In this document: positions 1-11,500 of the stretch, piece by piece | Layout of the letters: each line of letters begins with the position of its first letter | Numbering within the stretch: the stretch's first letter is position 1 | From: Ifrita kowaldi | Taxonomy: Eukaryota > Chordata > Aves > Passeriformes > Cinclosomatidae | NCBI GenBank assembly: GCA_013398055.1 | Contig: VZRS01002425.1 | Span: 124,001-188,000, forward strand | Direction: 5' to 3' | Length of the DNA stretch: 64,000 bases | Notes under the pieces: model-generated | The model's input: the letters and a program-made list of their open reading frames with translations, nothing else | Database searches by the model: none | Told to the model about the DNA's origin: nothing | Translations under genes and position numbers: made by a program

Positions 1-55
1 AACCTTGAATTAATTTTTTTTTGCCCCCTTCATGATCCAGATCCTGGATAATTTG

Positions 56-410
56 TGATGAGGACCTAACTGCAGCCTTCCAGTAGCTGAAGGGAGCCTA
101 CAACAAAGACAGAGACTGTTTACTTAGAAGAGCTCATAGTGACAGGACAAGGGATGATGGCTTCAAACTGAAAGAGGGCGGGTTTACATTAGAAATTAGG
201 AAGAAATTCTTTACTCTGGGGGTGGTGAGACATGAACAGGTTGCCCAGGGAACTTGTGGATGCCCCGTCTCCGGAAGAGTTCAAGTTTGGATGAGTCTCT
301 GAGCAACCTGGTCTAGTGGAAGATATCCCTGCCCATGGCAGGGGGGTTGGAACTAGATGATCTTTAAGGTCCCTTCCAACACAAACCATTCTGTGAGCCC
401 GTGACTCTGT
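56..410 (+). mobile_element. CR1 LINE, 5'-truncated 3' end
   Basis: The order of segments follows the 3' end of avian CR1: GACCTAACTGCAGCCTTCCAGTA, then 'CATAGTGACAGGACAAGGG', then 'ATTAGGAAGAAATTCTTTAC', 'CAGGTTGCCCAGGGAACTTG', 'GAGCAACCTGGTCTAGTGGA' and a degraded 'CCATTCTGTGA' tail. The 5' boundary is approximate. An ORF across it on - is a by-product of the repeat. Confidence 0.93.
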
Positions 411-2837
411 AATATGAGTCCCCATGTTTTACAATTCCTGTATTTGAAATGGCTGTCTTTGGTTTTGTCTGTTTTCTGCCACCTTCTCTCCTGTCTTTCT
501 TAATACATTAGCAGAGCGACCTACTGAATCTGCACATTTGCTTTCCCTTTCATGATACAGACAGCTATCACTGCTTGTTATTCTGAAGCTTGTAGGGGAA
601 ACATTACTATTAAATATTCTGCATAAAAATTTTAAAAATGTAGTGGATGAACTTATAAAATGTGGAGTTTTTAATGAGGTTCACATACAGTAACTGCTAT
701 GGTTTTTTTTCTTTAGGGTTTACAGTTTCTTACTTTTCTGCTTAGTGTACAAAATATACAATATGCATTATGATCTGTAGGTACATATTCAGCTACAATA
801 ATTTTAATGCAAGTTCATGATTAAATGAAAATGGTTACATTCATTTCATTGAAGTGTATCAGTACTATGGATTACTAGAATAGTTTATTAAAAAGGTTCC
901 AGAAGTACTTCAAGTATAGCGAAAAATATGTTTTTCAGAATTAGGACTGTATGGAATTTTAGCTTAATACGTTTACAAAAATACATTTCAGATGTATACT
1001 GGCAATCTATTAATGAAGGGAATAGTCTATAATTAAAAACAGATGAAAGAATTTTACAAGTGTAGCACAAGAATGCAGAAAAGAACTCTGCTATATGAAC
1101 TTAAATTACTTTTTTCACATAGGCTTAAGTGAGAAAGGGCTTGGGATAGATCATAGACCATGTTATTTGTTTTATGGCCTTTTGTTTCCAAACTGGGCTT
1201 CTTCATGTCACAACTATAAATTTTGCTTATATTATATAGCAATAAGGGCAAATTTTCACATTTTGTTTTATACTATTTGTAGAATGTAGTACAGCAGTGA
1301 AATCTAGGAGTTGTTGTATTACAATGAATTATTAATTCATCTAGTGTCATTGCCTGGCTCTGGAAATACTATTCAGTGGTTTATAAAATTGAGAGGAGAA
1401 AGAGGAGCAAATAATATTCTTGGATAATTGAAAAAGCTAGTGTGATTGAGGAGAGAATTTGTTTCTCTCACACATAAGTTATCACTGTATACCATGAAAT
1501 ACAGTATCCAATAACTTTTCATAATACATTGGCGAGCACAGAAGCATATGTTATGTGTCTCCATTCAGCATGCCTAATTAAATTTTGCTAAGATATTTGT
1601 GGAAAGATTTGTTGTTGTATTGTATGAAGAAATGTCATTAGAAAGAAAAAAACAAAAAAGACCAACTCTTTTATGTCTTTGGAATATATTTTATGTATGG
1701 GGTGCAAGTTTGGGAGGAGTACTGTAGGCAAATATTAGAAGAGATTCTAGATCCCAGAAAGGAAATCTAGGAATTTTCTTAGATAAGAATCGCAACAAAG
1801 CTGTAACAGGTGGTACCAATCTAAAGGGTTTTCCTATCTTGAGTTTGATTTATTTCTTTCATTTTCTGTAAGTTAGAGGAAAGGGTTTATAGACTTAAAG
1901 GAAGCATCATTGCATTAAGACTCAATGGGGCATGAAAAACTGGGATTTCTTCCATACACCGTGACATATTTATGATAGTTTGTTCCTTTGTTTCTGTGAG
2001 TGATTTGTGATGTATGTTCTCATGTTAATTTAAAATATAGCAAAGTCATTCTTTATATGTTGAATTGGCCACAGTTGAGTGTCATTAAGAAGATGCATGT
2101 GCTTCTGGACTAGTATGAGTGTATCTGAGTGATTGGAAATGTTAGTAATTATTCTGTCAGCTTTTAGCATCTCAAGGGATAAAACCAAAAATGCTGAGAC
2201 TACACATAAAGTGGTAATTCTGTATTGTTTATTCTTTTATACTTTTTTCAGATGCCTTTGGTGACTGGATTGCTGTAGTCATTAGCTGGAACTTCGAGCT
2301 GCTTGTAGATATTTACATGTGTTTGGGTTTTATTGGTCTTTTTTGTTGTTTTTTTTTTTTTTAAGGTAGAATTTTATTTCTGTCTTGTTTGTTACTTTAT
2401 TCTCAGTTCAGAAGTGTTATTTAATCTGGACAATGTCTGACCCTTTAGATAGTTGCTCTTTTTGTACCTGCACAGTCCCTGGTGTGGACCTGACATGGAT
2501 ATGCTAAGTTCTGCAAACGTGCATGTCTCTGAAGTTTCAGTAAGCTCAGACATAAAAGCAGGAGAAACTTCACCTTTTTCATGCACTGCTGTTCATGTCG
2601 CTGCAGGTGAACTCACTGCTGCATTCTGCCCTCCTTCAGGAGAGGCTGTTGGGCTCTGCTGGCTAGCCCAGGAGTGATCAGTGTTCTCATTCTGCTAGCT
2701 AAGGCCCATGCCTGAGATCAGCTGGTGTGAATACTACTTCAATGTGTGCAACACCACATTTTCATAAGAATGACCTCAAGCTACTTCTTTAGGCCAGCAA
2801 ATGGTAATACATCACTGTGGAGTATAGTGAAATAGTT
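411..2837. other. Intronic spacer, nothing recognised
   Basis: AT-rich sequence with short T runs (for example 2349-2363). I see no repeat family, RNA gene or exon. ORFs here are under 80 codons and lack coding character. Confidence 0.6.
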
Positions 2838-3470
2838 GGATGAAAACTTGGACATGAGTCAGCAATGCGCACTTGCAGTCCAGGAAACCAGCCACATCGG
2901 GGGCTGCATCAAGAGCAGCATGGCCAGCAGGGCAAGGGAGGGGATTCTGCCTGTGACTCCACTCTGATCAGACCCCACCTGGGGTACTGTGCCCAGCCCC
3001 AGGCTTCCCAGCATGCAAAACACATGGAGAGGTTAGAGTGGCTCCAGACCAGGTCAGTCAGCTGCATCACCTCTCCTGTGGAGACAGGCTGAGGGAGCAA
3101 AGGCTGCTCAGCCTGGAGAAGAGAAGGCTCGGAGGAGCCTTCTGCGTATAAAGGGGGCTTACAAATCAGACACAGAAATCCTTTTACCTGAGCCTGTAGT
3201 GACTGTACAAGGGACAATGTATTTGAACTGAAAAAGAGTAGGTTTAGAGTGGACATTAGGAAGACTTCTTTTATGATGAGGGTGGTGAGGAACTGCAACA
3301 GGCTGCCCAGAGAAGTTGTGGGTGTCCCGTCCCTGGAGGTGTTCAAGGCCAAGCTGAATGGGGCTTTGAGCAACCTGGTCTAATGGAAGATGTCCCTACC
3401 CAATAACAGCAGTTGGAGCTAGAAGATCTTGAAGGTCCCTTCCAACCCAAACCATTGTATTATTCTATGA
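2838..3470 (+). mobile_element. CR1 LINE, 3' end with ORF2 C-terminal remnant
   Basis: This is the longest of the five sense CR1 3' ends. It starts in the ORF2 C-terminal coding part ('GACATGAGTCAGCAATGCGC', then a CAGCCACAT...GGGCTGCATCAAGAGCAGC stretch and CCCCACCTGGGGTACTGTG). It continues through GGCTGCTCAGCCTGGAGAAG to the untranslated end, 'GGCTGCCCAGAGAAGTTGTG' and 'GAGCAACCTGGTCTAATGGA'. It finishes in an ATTATTCTATGAT tail. The middle part (about 3130-3230) is shortened and diverged. ORF2 is broken and inactive. Confidence 0.93.
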
Positions 3471-6400
3471 TAAAAGTGCAGATTTAATTTGCAAAGGCAT
3501 AAAGATACCTGGATGTGCAACATCCAGCCTGAATGTTTATGTCTATCTTCATGGATAGTGTGATCATAAAGCTTGACTTTGAATTTGAACCCATATTTAA
3601 ATAAAGTCCTGGTATGGTCAGGTAGCTTCTTCAGTGACTTTGGGAGGGATTCAGTAGAAAAAAAATCTCCAATGTCATTTATTTGCCTTCTGCTTTTACT
3701 GCTCAAATAGATACCAGTGTGGGAAATCTCTACTGTCTCATTTTATGTCTGAAAAAAAATTAGTAGTATAGTTTTCAGGTTTGCACATGATTCTTACCTA
3801 GTTAGATTATTATTATTATTATTATTTCCAGATCTTCCCACTCTTTGTCCTGTACCATAGTTTCTAATGTATTCATATGCATATCAGTATCTCATTAATA
3901 GGCTTGAGTGGGATTAATTTTTGACAGGCTATAGTGTCCCTGCAGAGAATTTTTATTGAGCCTGAGAAAGACAACGGCTTTGTGCAAAAAAAAAAAGTTT
4001 TTTCTTACCTTAATCATACATTAAGTTCAGTGTTACCAAAGATGGGTAAGGATAGTAGTTCCTAAGTAAGAATAACAGTTCCTAAGTACTAGATTGCTGT
4101 TTATAGTTTTCTAAATGTTCAATAAAAACTAAAAAATAGGCTACTTGGCTCCCATTGATTATGATCATGTGCAAAAGAACATAATAAATCTCAAATTGCA
4201 GTTATTACATAATTATGTATCATTATCTTATTATCTCTTTAACATTTGACTGTCTTCTACAGTGAAAAAATGTTATTATATCTCCATTTTTAATTGCTTC
4301 TCTTTATTTTTCTGTTGTTCCAAAATCCCATGAATATGAATATAATTTCAAAAGTGGTTGGAGCATTCTTTTTAGACATTTCATAAACATGTTTCTGGCA
4401 GACTATTGGTTTAAGTGATCAGCCCTTAAATACTAAATACTGCATTTCAATCTCGTTTTGACATGGATAGGAAAGACTTGTCAAGTAGCTTTTGTAAAAG
4501 TGACATCACAAAGTACTTTTGCAACATAATATAAAAAGAACGTTGAAATATAAAGTGATATTTTGTAATGTGGTATAAAATACTCTGCAGGACAGCATAT
4601 AATTTTCTTTTCAATTTTTATGTGAACTCTGAAACTAAAAATGGTTCTGAAAACAGAAAATAATCATATTTTTAATAACATCATTTGTCCATTATAAGCT
4701 TTTGAAAAAAAAAGAAGTATAATGACCAACATACTTAGCTGCAGTAAAAAGGAATAATTGAATTAATGTGGATATAATATTATCTCTCTAATGGTACATC
4801 AGAAAACATAGACTTCTAAAAAAAATTTAATGAAGCTAGTAAGTGTATGTGGATTTCACCCAAAAAGAATACTGTCTATTAGAGATTGAATAATGTGTAA
4901 TTTGGGAAAAAATAAACAACCCTTTACCTGCCAAGGCCATTCAAGCCTTGGAAATGGTTTTATTATCAGGGTCCTGCTCTGCTTTTGCTTCTGCAGTCCA
5001 TCTTCTGCACTGCCACTGACCAAAGTTTTGGCCATCTCATCTAAATTCCTGCTGTGCATAAATACAGCTCCTGCTTCAGAGGCATAAATGTAGGTGGCTA
5101 TGTGGAAACAAAGTGCATAAACCCTTGTTGGAATGGGTAGTGATTTAATGAGCACCATCACTAGGGTGCAATTATCTCTTCATCTGACAGAATACTGTCT
5201 TAAGGCAAGCTGAATTATTCTCTGGTCGGTGTTGAGTGTTGATTTGCTTAAACATGAGTGTCTAGTGCCATTTAAAGTGCCTGAGGGTGTTTCATGTGCC
5301 CTGTACTGTGAACTTTGACCTTCACATCCCGCATACTTTACTCTCACCTTTTGTGTTTGTTCAACTTCGCGTATCCACTGGTGTGTCCTGGCATGTTCCG
5401 TGTTCTGTGCCTTGTACTGCTTGGATAATTTCCTGTCTTGTCTGTAATATGGTTTTTGGCATATGGCTAGGATTGTGGACCAAGTATTTTATCAAAATTG
5501 AGGGGATTAATGTTACTTCTGTGACTACTGCTAATTTCTTAAATTATTTTTCATTTCTTCTGGCTAGGTTTTATTTGTCTCCCAGTTACCTTTACCTGGA
5601 TGTACCTTTGTTCCATATAATGTTAAGAAAATTCTAAATCCTTCTTGTACCTCGGATATATACTCTGAATGCCAGTTTCGTCATGTCTGCATGTTTAAAC
5701 AGAGTTGCTTTAATATCTGGTTCTGCAGTTTCTCAGTATTTTCAATCCCCAGTTTTGCTGTTCGACTGAACTTCTCAGTCTTCTAGACATTTTGCCAACT
5801 ATTCAGCAGTATTCATTTCAGGCCACCAGCATTGCTACTGTGTACACAGCAGTTGTCTTACTTGCTGCGTCCTTTTTTGTTGTGCTTGAAAGCCCTTTTC
5901 TCTTCTCTGATCGCTGGGCTTTGGCAGCCTGGGGCTCAGAAGAGCAGGCATGGTGCCAGGTTCTCACAAGCTGTCGGTCTTGATTTCCAGAACAAACCCT
6001 ATGAAAGGGTGCTGTGGATAACATGGTCAGTGTTAGGAAGCACAGCTCAGTGTTTTTTCACATGCACACACTGTTCACATTACCAAAACCCACGGGGGAT
6101 TGGCGGCAGCCGCTGCGTCATCGTTCTGCTGCCTGTCCTGTCTATGGCCCCAGGGTGCCATCTTCCAAAGCACATGCAAGGAGACATGCCTCTGCATAGT
6201 TCACAGAGTTTGTACTTTCATTGAGGAAATTGCCTTTTAAGGCATAATATTCCACATGAGAATCCAGATTTTCCTCCAAGAATTTATTGCTTAAGAGAAG
6301 AGGTACAGAGTGGCACTTCCTCCTTGGTGAGGAAGGAAAAGCCAGTCTGACAGTTGCCTGCCACCTCCTGACCAGTCTGCAGTGCCATAAAAAATCCCAC

Positions 6401-7698
6401 TGGATTATGGTTAAAGTGTTGTAATTTAGTAGAGGCACCATCCCACAAAGCCAGAATATACAAATAAACATCAAAGCCCTGTCAGAAGTGTCTTCTCAAT
6501 GTGGGCCTGTCCCAGGGAGTAGCTCTTCCATATTTTGAGTTTCTGTTTCTCAGTAGACAGAAGGCACTGGTTCTTGGCCTCATTCTAGAAACTTCTAAGC
6601 TATTACAGCATGCTTAATTCATTTATTTTTGCCTACATGGAATAACTATAAGGAACTAACGAAGAATATCCTTAGTGCCTGTAGTCAGGAAAATATTCAT
6701 GACACTTGCTTCGGAGCGTGGCTGATAAACCATTCTTGTGAATTAAACATTTTTCTGCTTGCTTTAGTTTTGAACAATTCTTGTCCTCAAGCGTACATCA
6801 GACATTCTGCTGTCTTTCGAGTCTGAGTGGTATGGATAAAAACATTTTTTTTTAAGTAAGCTGGAGTATTCATCTGAGTAATCATCTTTACTGATTTTTG
6901 CCATTTCTTTTAACACAGAGGTGGTGAAATAGATTTTTAATGCCTTTTCATATATACTGAGATGTATTTCTGTCTGAGGACAACTTTCATGCCATGAAAT
7001 CCAGTATTTATATTGGAAGTGGTCTTACATGCCACATCTCTGCAACCATGGTGTAAGGTCATAGGAAAGACTAAGGCCTGTTCTCCTCACCCTCTTTTCT
7101 GGCAGTTTGAAATGTGTTGTAATAAAGGGATAACTTAGGAGAAATGTCCTCTCAAACAACAGACATGCTTAGGTCAGAATATCCTGTTCTTTGTTTTGCA
7201 TCTGCTCACTGATTTTCTTCTAAGGCAAATCTGCCAGGTCGACATTATCCCCTTCCAACCCACAAGTCATCCAACAGGCTCATTGACCTGCCTACTGCAA
7301 TGCTGTGCCTATTCTATTATTTTCCTCGCATTTTCTGCAATGCTTCAGATGTAATGTAATGACATCTTCAAGTCAAACTTGAATTCATGAAGAAAAAAAG
7401 AGGTGTGGGGTATGAGAAATAGGGATTCATGAGCCTAGAAATGAGTACTATAAAAATGCTTGTGTAATTTTAAAAGAGGGGTTTGCCTTTTTAAAATAAT
7501 TAGAACTTAACTTAAACAGAGAAAAATTAATGACCAAGGACCATGAGCACTTAATTTCCAGAAAGCTGATAGCACTCCAGCAGTGTCAACGGGGACTTGG
7601 AAGGTTTGACGTCTTCAGGAGAACACTTGGTTTTAGAGCACCCGGGTACAAGGCAGGGTGCTGAGGAAAGGTAGGCTGGATATTTATTTTAAAAGTAT
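3471..7698. other. Intronic spacer with one ATT microsatellite
   Basis: AT-rich non-coding sequence. Seven ATT units lie at 3806-3826. ORFs at 5287-5637 and 6142-6474 show no recognisable domain, no splice context and no codon bias, and were not called as genes. Confidence 0.6.
3806..3826. repeat. (ATT)7 microsatellite
   Basis: Seven perfect ATT units, followed by one extra T. Confidence 0.95.
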
Positions 7699-8584
7699 TG
7701 TGGTTTAATCCCAGCCGACAACTCAGCACGACCCAGCCACTCATTCCCTGACTAGTGGGATGGGGGGACAGAATAGAAAGGGTAAAAATGAGAAAACCCC
7801 ATGGGTCGAGATGAAGACAGTTTAATAAGTAAAGCAAAAGCTACACATTCAAGCAAAACAAGCTAAGGAATTAATTTACCACTTCCCATGGGCACTTCCC
7901 AGGTGCTCAGCCTTCCCCAGAATAGCAGGGCTTCATCATATGTAAGGCTTAGCTGTGAAGAAAGGTGGAGAGGGACTTGGAAGGTATGTAGTGATAGGAC
8001 ATGGTACAACAGCTTTAAATTGAAAGAGAGTAGATTTAGATTGGATGTTAGGAAGAAATTCTTTACTGTGAGGGTGGTAGGACAATGGAATGGGTTGCCC
8101 AGAGAAGTCCTGGATGCCTCATCTGTGGAAGTGTTCAAAGCCAAGTTGGATGGGGCTTTGAGCAACCTGGTCTAGTGGGAGGTGTCTCTGCCCACGGCAG
8201 GGGGGTTGGAACTAGGTGGTCTTTAAAGTCCCTTCCAAACCACACCATTTTATGAAGACAAACACCATCATTTCAAATGTCCGCCTCTTCTTTCTTCTTC
8301 CCCCAGCTTTATATGCTGAACATGATGCCATTTGGTATGGAATGTCTCTGGGGTCAGTTGGGATGAGCTGTCCCCATTGGGTTCTGTCCCCTCCCAGCTC
8401 CCATGCAACTCCAGCCTGCTCACTGGTGTGGTAGGGTGAGGAGGAGAAAAGGCCTTGGCTCACTGTTCAGCAATAGCAAAAACATCATGGTATTGCCAGC
8501 ACTATTTCCAGCATGGTCCAGAACATTGCCAAAATACCTTACACTGTGAAGAAAATTAACTCTATCCCAGCCCACACCAGTACA
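7699..8584 (+). mobile_element. ERV solo LTR (type A), interrupted by a CR1
   Basis: Seen: the element opens TGTGGTTTAATCCCAGCC, includes a GTCGAGATGAAGACAGTTTAATAAG segment, and closes near GAAAATTAACTCTATCCCAG ... CCAGTACA. The TG...CA ends are retroviral LTR style. Known: this arrangement, with a TATATGCTGAACATGATG core near 8310-8330, resembles LTRs dispersed in many bird genomes. The LTR is split at 7952-8255 by a CR1, leaving about 582 bp of LTR. No clear target-site duplication, primer-binding site or internal retroviral sequence is visible, so a solo LTR is the best reading. The family name cannot be set by eye. Confidence 0.8.
7952..8255 (+). mobile_element. CR1 LINE 3' end nested inside LTR type A
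   Basis: CR1 begins at GCTGTGAAGAAAGGTGGAGAG, continues through 'TTAGGAAGAAATTCTTTACT' and 'GAGCAACCTGGTCTAGTGGG', and ends CACACCATTTTATGA. The LTR sequence stops just before it and resumes directly after it at AGACAAACACCATCA. The CR1 therefore inserted after the LTR was already present. Confidence 0.9.
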
Positions 8585-11500
8585 GGGAACCAGTGGATCA
8601 GGCACATGGTGAGTTAATAGATCTTCTGCATTCATCCCTTTTCTAGGAGCTTCCTCAGTATTTGAACAATCAAATTTTGCTAGAAAACTTCAGAATCACA
8701 TCCAGAAATACCCTTGGTAATCCACTTCAGCCGATTCCTTGTGCCTAAAATACTCATCCGCTCAAGAAAGTGAAATAACATTCTTGTCAATAAACACTAG
8801 GGAAATTCAACTCACTGGCTGATCCCAAGTAAAAGGCATTGACATCAAAGAATCTGCTGCTGGGTGCTTTGGGAGAAAAAAGCAAAGGTCAATATTCAGT
8901 AAATTAAATACTCATTGCAGATTATTTACATAGCTCTACTTCATACCCATAAATTAGAGACCTTTCAAACTAAAATCTCTGCCATTGCTGCCATGTTAAC
9001 AAATAAATGTATGCAACTTACTATGAGCAATAAAGCCCTTTAAAAAAAAATAAAATTACTTCAGACAAGACTAGTAGTATCTTCCGGTTTTTTAGAATGA
9101 TCCTAGAAAACTGACAGGTGTTAAGCCCTGTGGTGTCTAAAGGAGGCTTTTCCTTTGTCCAACCTGCTCTTGATGAACCCAGGAACATAGTAGTTATATT
9201 GGAAATTGCTGCATGTGAGATTTCATTAATTCCTGCTTGTACAACTTATTATGCTGTTTCCTATTTTCTTGTACTTCTAGTGACCAGATAACTTTCGGGC
9301 AATTGAAGAAATCACTTAAGAAAGGTTAGCCATTTAAGCAGCGTTTCTTTATTCTTTAGGTATTTAAATTGCTGTGACCTTCTCAGCAGTTAACATATTG
9401 GACTTTCCTAAGTATTTAGAAAGTAATTGGGTTTTAGCTTTAAGAAAAAGAGGGATATTAATTCCAAAACCTATCAAGTATGGATCCATTCACTTCTCAA
9501 AAGGAGGAAAAACTTCTCAGCAAAATTATAATGGCATTTATCCTCTGGAAAATAGCATCATGAAGTTAGGTCTCAGATGACAGGGCCCAGAGTCTGTGAG
9601 CCCACTCAGCACACTGTGTCATGGAGATTTTTTCTGTTGTCTTTCTATATAGTCCAGTTTTGACGTTGTGGCATTGCATCCAATTTGGACTAGATCCAGA
9701 CCTACACCAGCCAAGTCTGCACTTCACCAGGTTGTCCCATGAGGTCTTAATGATTCCCCATGTTGTTATCTTGGAGTTCCTTTGTCCAAGGAACTTATTT
9801 CCACAGTCCACATATTCTCTGGGATTTAGGGTAAAAAGGAAAAAGAGAGGAGAGATGAGGAGTTGCACTGGGGCCACTTCCTTTCACATCCCTGTCACAG
9901 GGAGGATTTTGAGATACCTGACACTGTGGGACACAGAAGCTGGGCAAGGGCCCTACAGTAGCACTTCCATGGCCCCAGAATAATTTGGTTGCATTCAGAT
10001 GAGAAGAAGAATGGAGGATGAAGGATAGAGGTGGTCTGTGGACTGCCTTTTAAGCCCATGGATGATCACTGCTGTGGATAATGCTGTCGTCATACTGATG
10101 CATATTTTCTGTACTGCTTCTTCCAGTTTTTCTGCCCAGAGGACTCAGTGGTTTAGTGCAGAAGTAAAGCTAACACACAGGGTTGCTTGAGTGGGCAGTT
10201 GTCCATCCTTTGCCGCTGGACAGTGCTCCTTCTGCTTCCTCAGAGCAGGCGGTGTCTTTGTTGCCAGACCTGGAGCTGGCAGGTTCTGTGGGCTGTGCTG
10301 GTTCCTGTGCCTGGCCCTGAGCAATGCTCCACTCCCTGTGGGCTCAGAAGTCCAGGAAGAAGTAATAATTGAATGCATGAGTAATCGTTACAAGATCAAG
10401 AACCAGTGTATTTAGGATTGCTCTATTTCATTAATTTTCACTGCAGAGGTTTGGCTGCATTCAGAAGTTTTACAAAGTGGCTTTACTCTTCAAGTTAGGT
10501 GTCAATGATAACCTTTTCTCCTAATCACCCCTGGAAAAAAAGGGTCCCTTAGCCAGGCCATACCCAATACTATCCAGGTTCTGCACTGGTATGGTGAAAC
10601 TCACATATATTCATTACCAAATGCAAATATTTACAAGGAAGGTCTTTTTAAAAGAAGCAAGCATGCATCATCTTAATGCACATAATGTAAAGACTAATGA
10701 GGGCTTTTGGAAAGCACTCAGCACTGTAGCCACTCTTCAATGCATCACTATATAGAAAATAACTCTGCCATGAGAGATGTTACCCCTGTCACTCTGTGTT
10801 TCTGTCACTTTTCTGGTCTGCTGTTGGCCACTCTTCTTGCTGGCTTTCATCCCTCAGTTCTCAGACCATCCCCAGCCAAATCTGAAAGCTCTCCTGAGAC
10901 GGAGGTGGAGGCCATCTCCTCTAAAGCAGTGCTCCAATTCATGTTGCTTTGTTTAAAGATGAATGTGGAAGCACTATGTGTTAAACAGCATTTTCTTAGG
11001 CAGTGTGTGCTTTTAAGGAGTACCTATGTTTTATTTCTCCGCATACAAGCAGAAAATTTTCCCATTAGCTTTCAACAAAAGACAGACTGTGCAACAGCAG
11101 TTTTCTTTCCCCTAAGGATGGCAGCCTGTCATCTTTATTAATCTTCCACATGTTATTGTCACCTGCATGCTTTGTTCAAGTATGATGAATTTTTACACCA
11201 AATACAGAAAACTAGTGAGAGAAAGTATTCCCCCTGACAGACAGTTGTGGACACAAAGATGGAAGTGGACAGGGTTAAATTTGTGCCATATGATGAGCCC
11301 TATGGCCTGTTTTGTTTTTCTTCATTATTTTGGTTACTGAAGGATTTTTAAAACTCAGTAACAAAATTTCCAGGGAGTGTTTCCCTGTTTCTTTCTTTTT
11401 GTCGGAGGTGATTTTATATACTGTATAATCCTGTGAAGTTCAAAGGGATATTTGTCCATTTAAAGTTGTAAACATTCATTAGAGTCCACATTACTGAGGC

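Noticed and set aside
10707..11141. 144-codon ORF on +
   Set aside because: No known family, ordinary intronic context and no conserved motif. Treated as chance.
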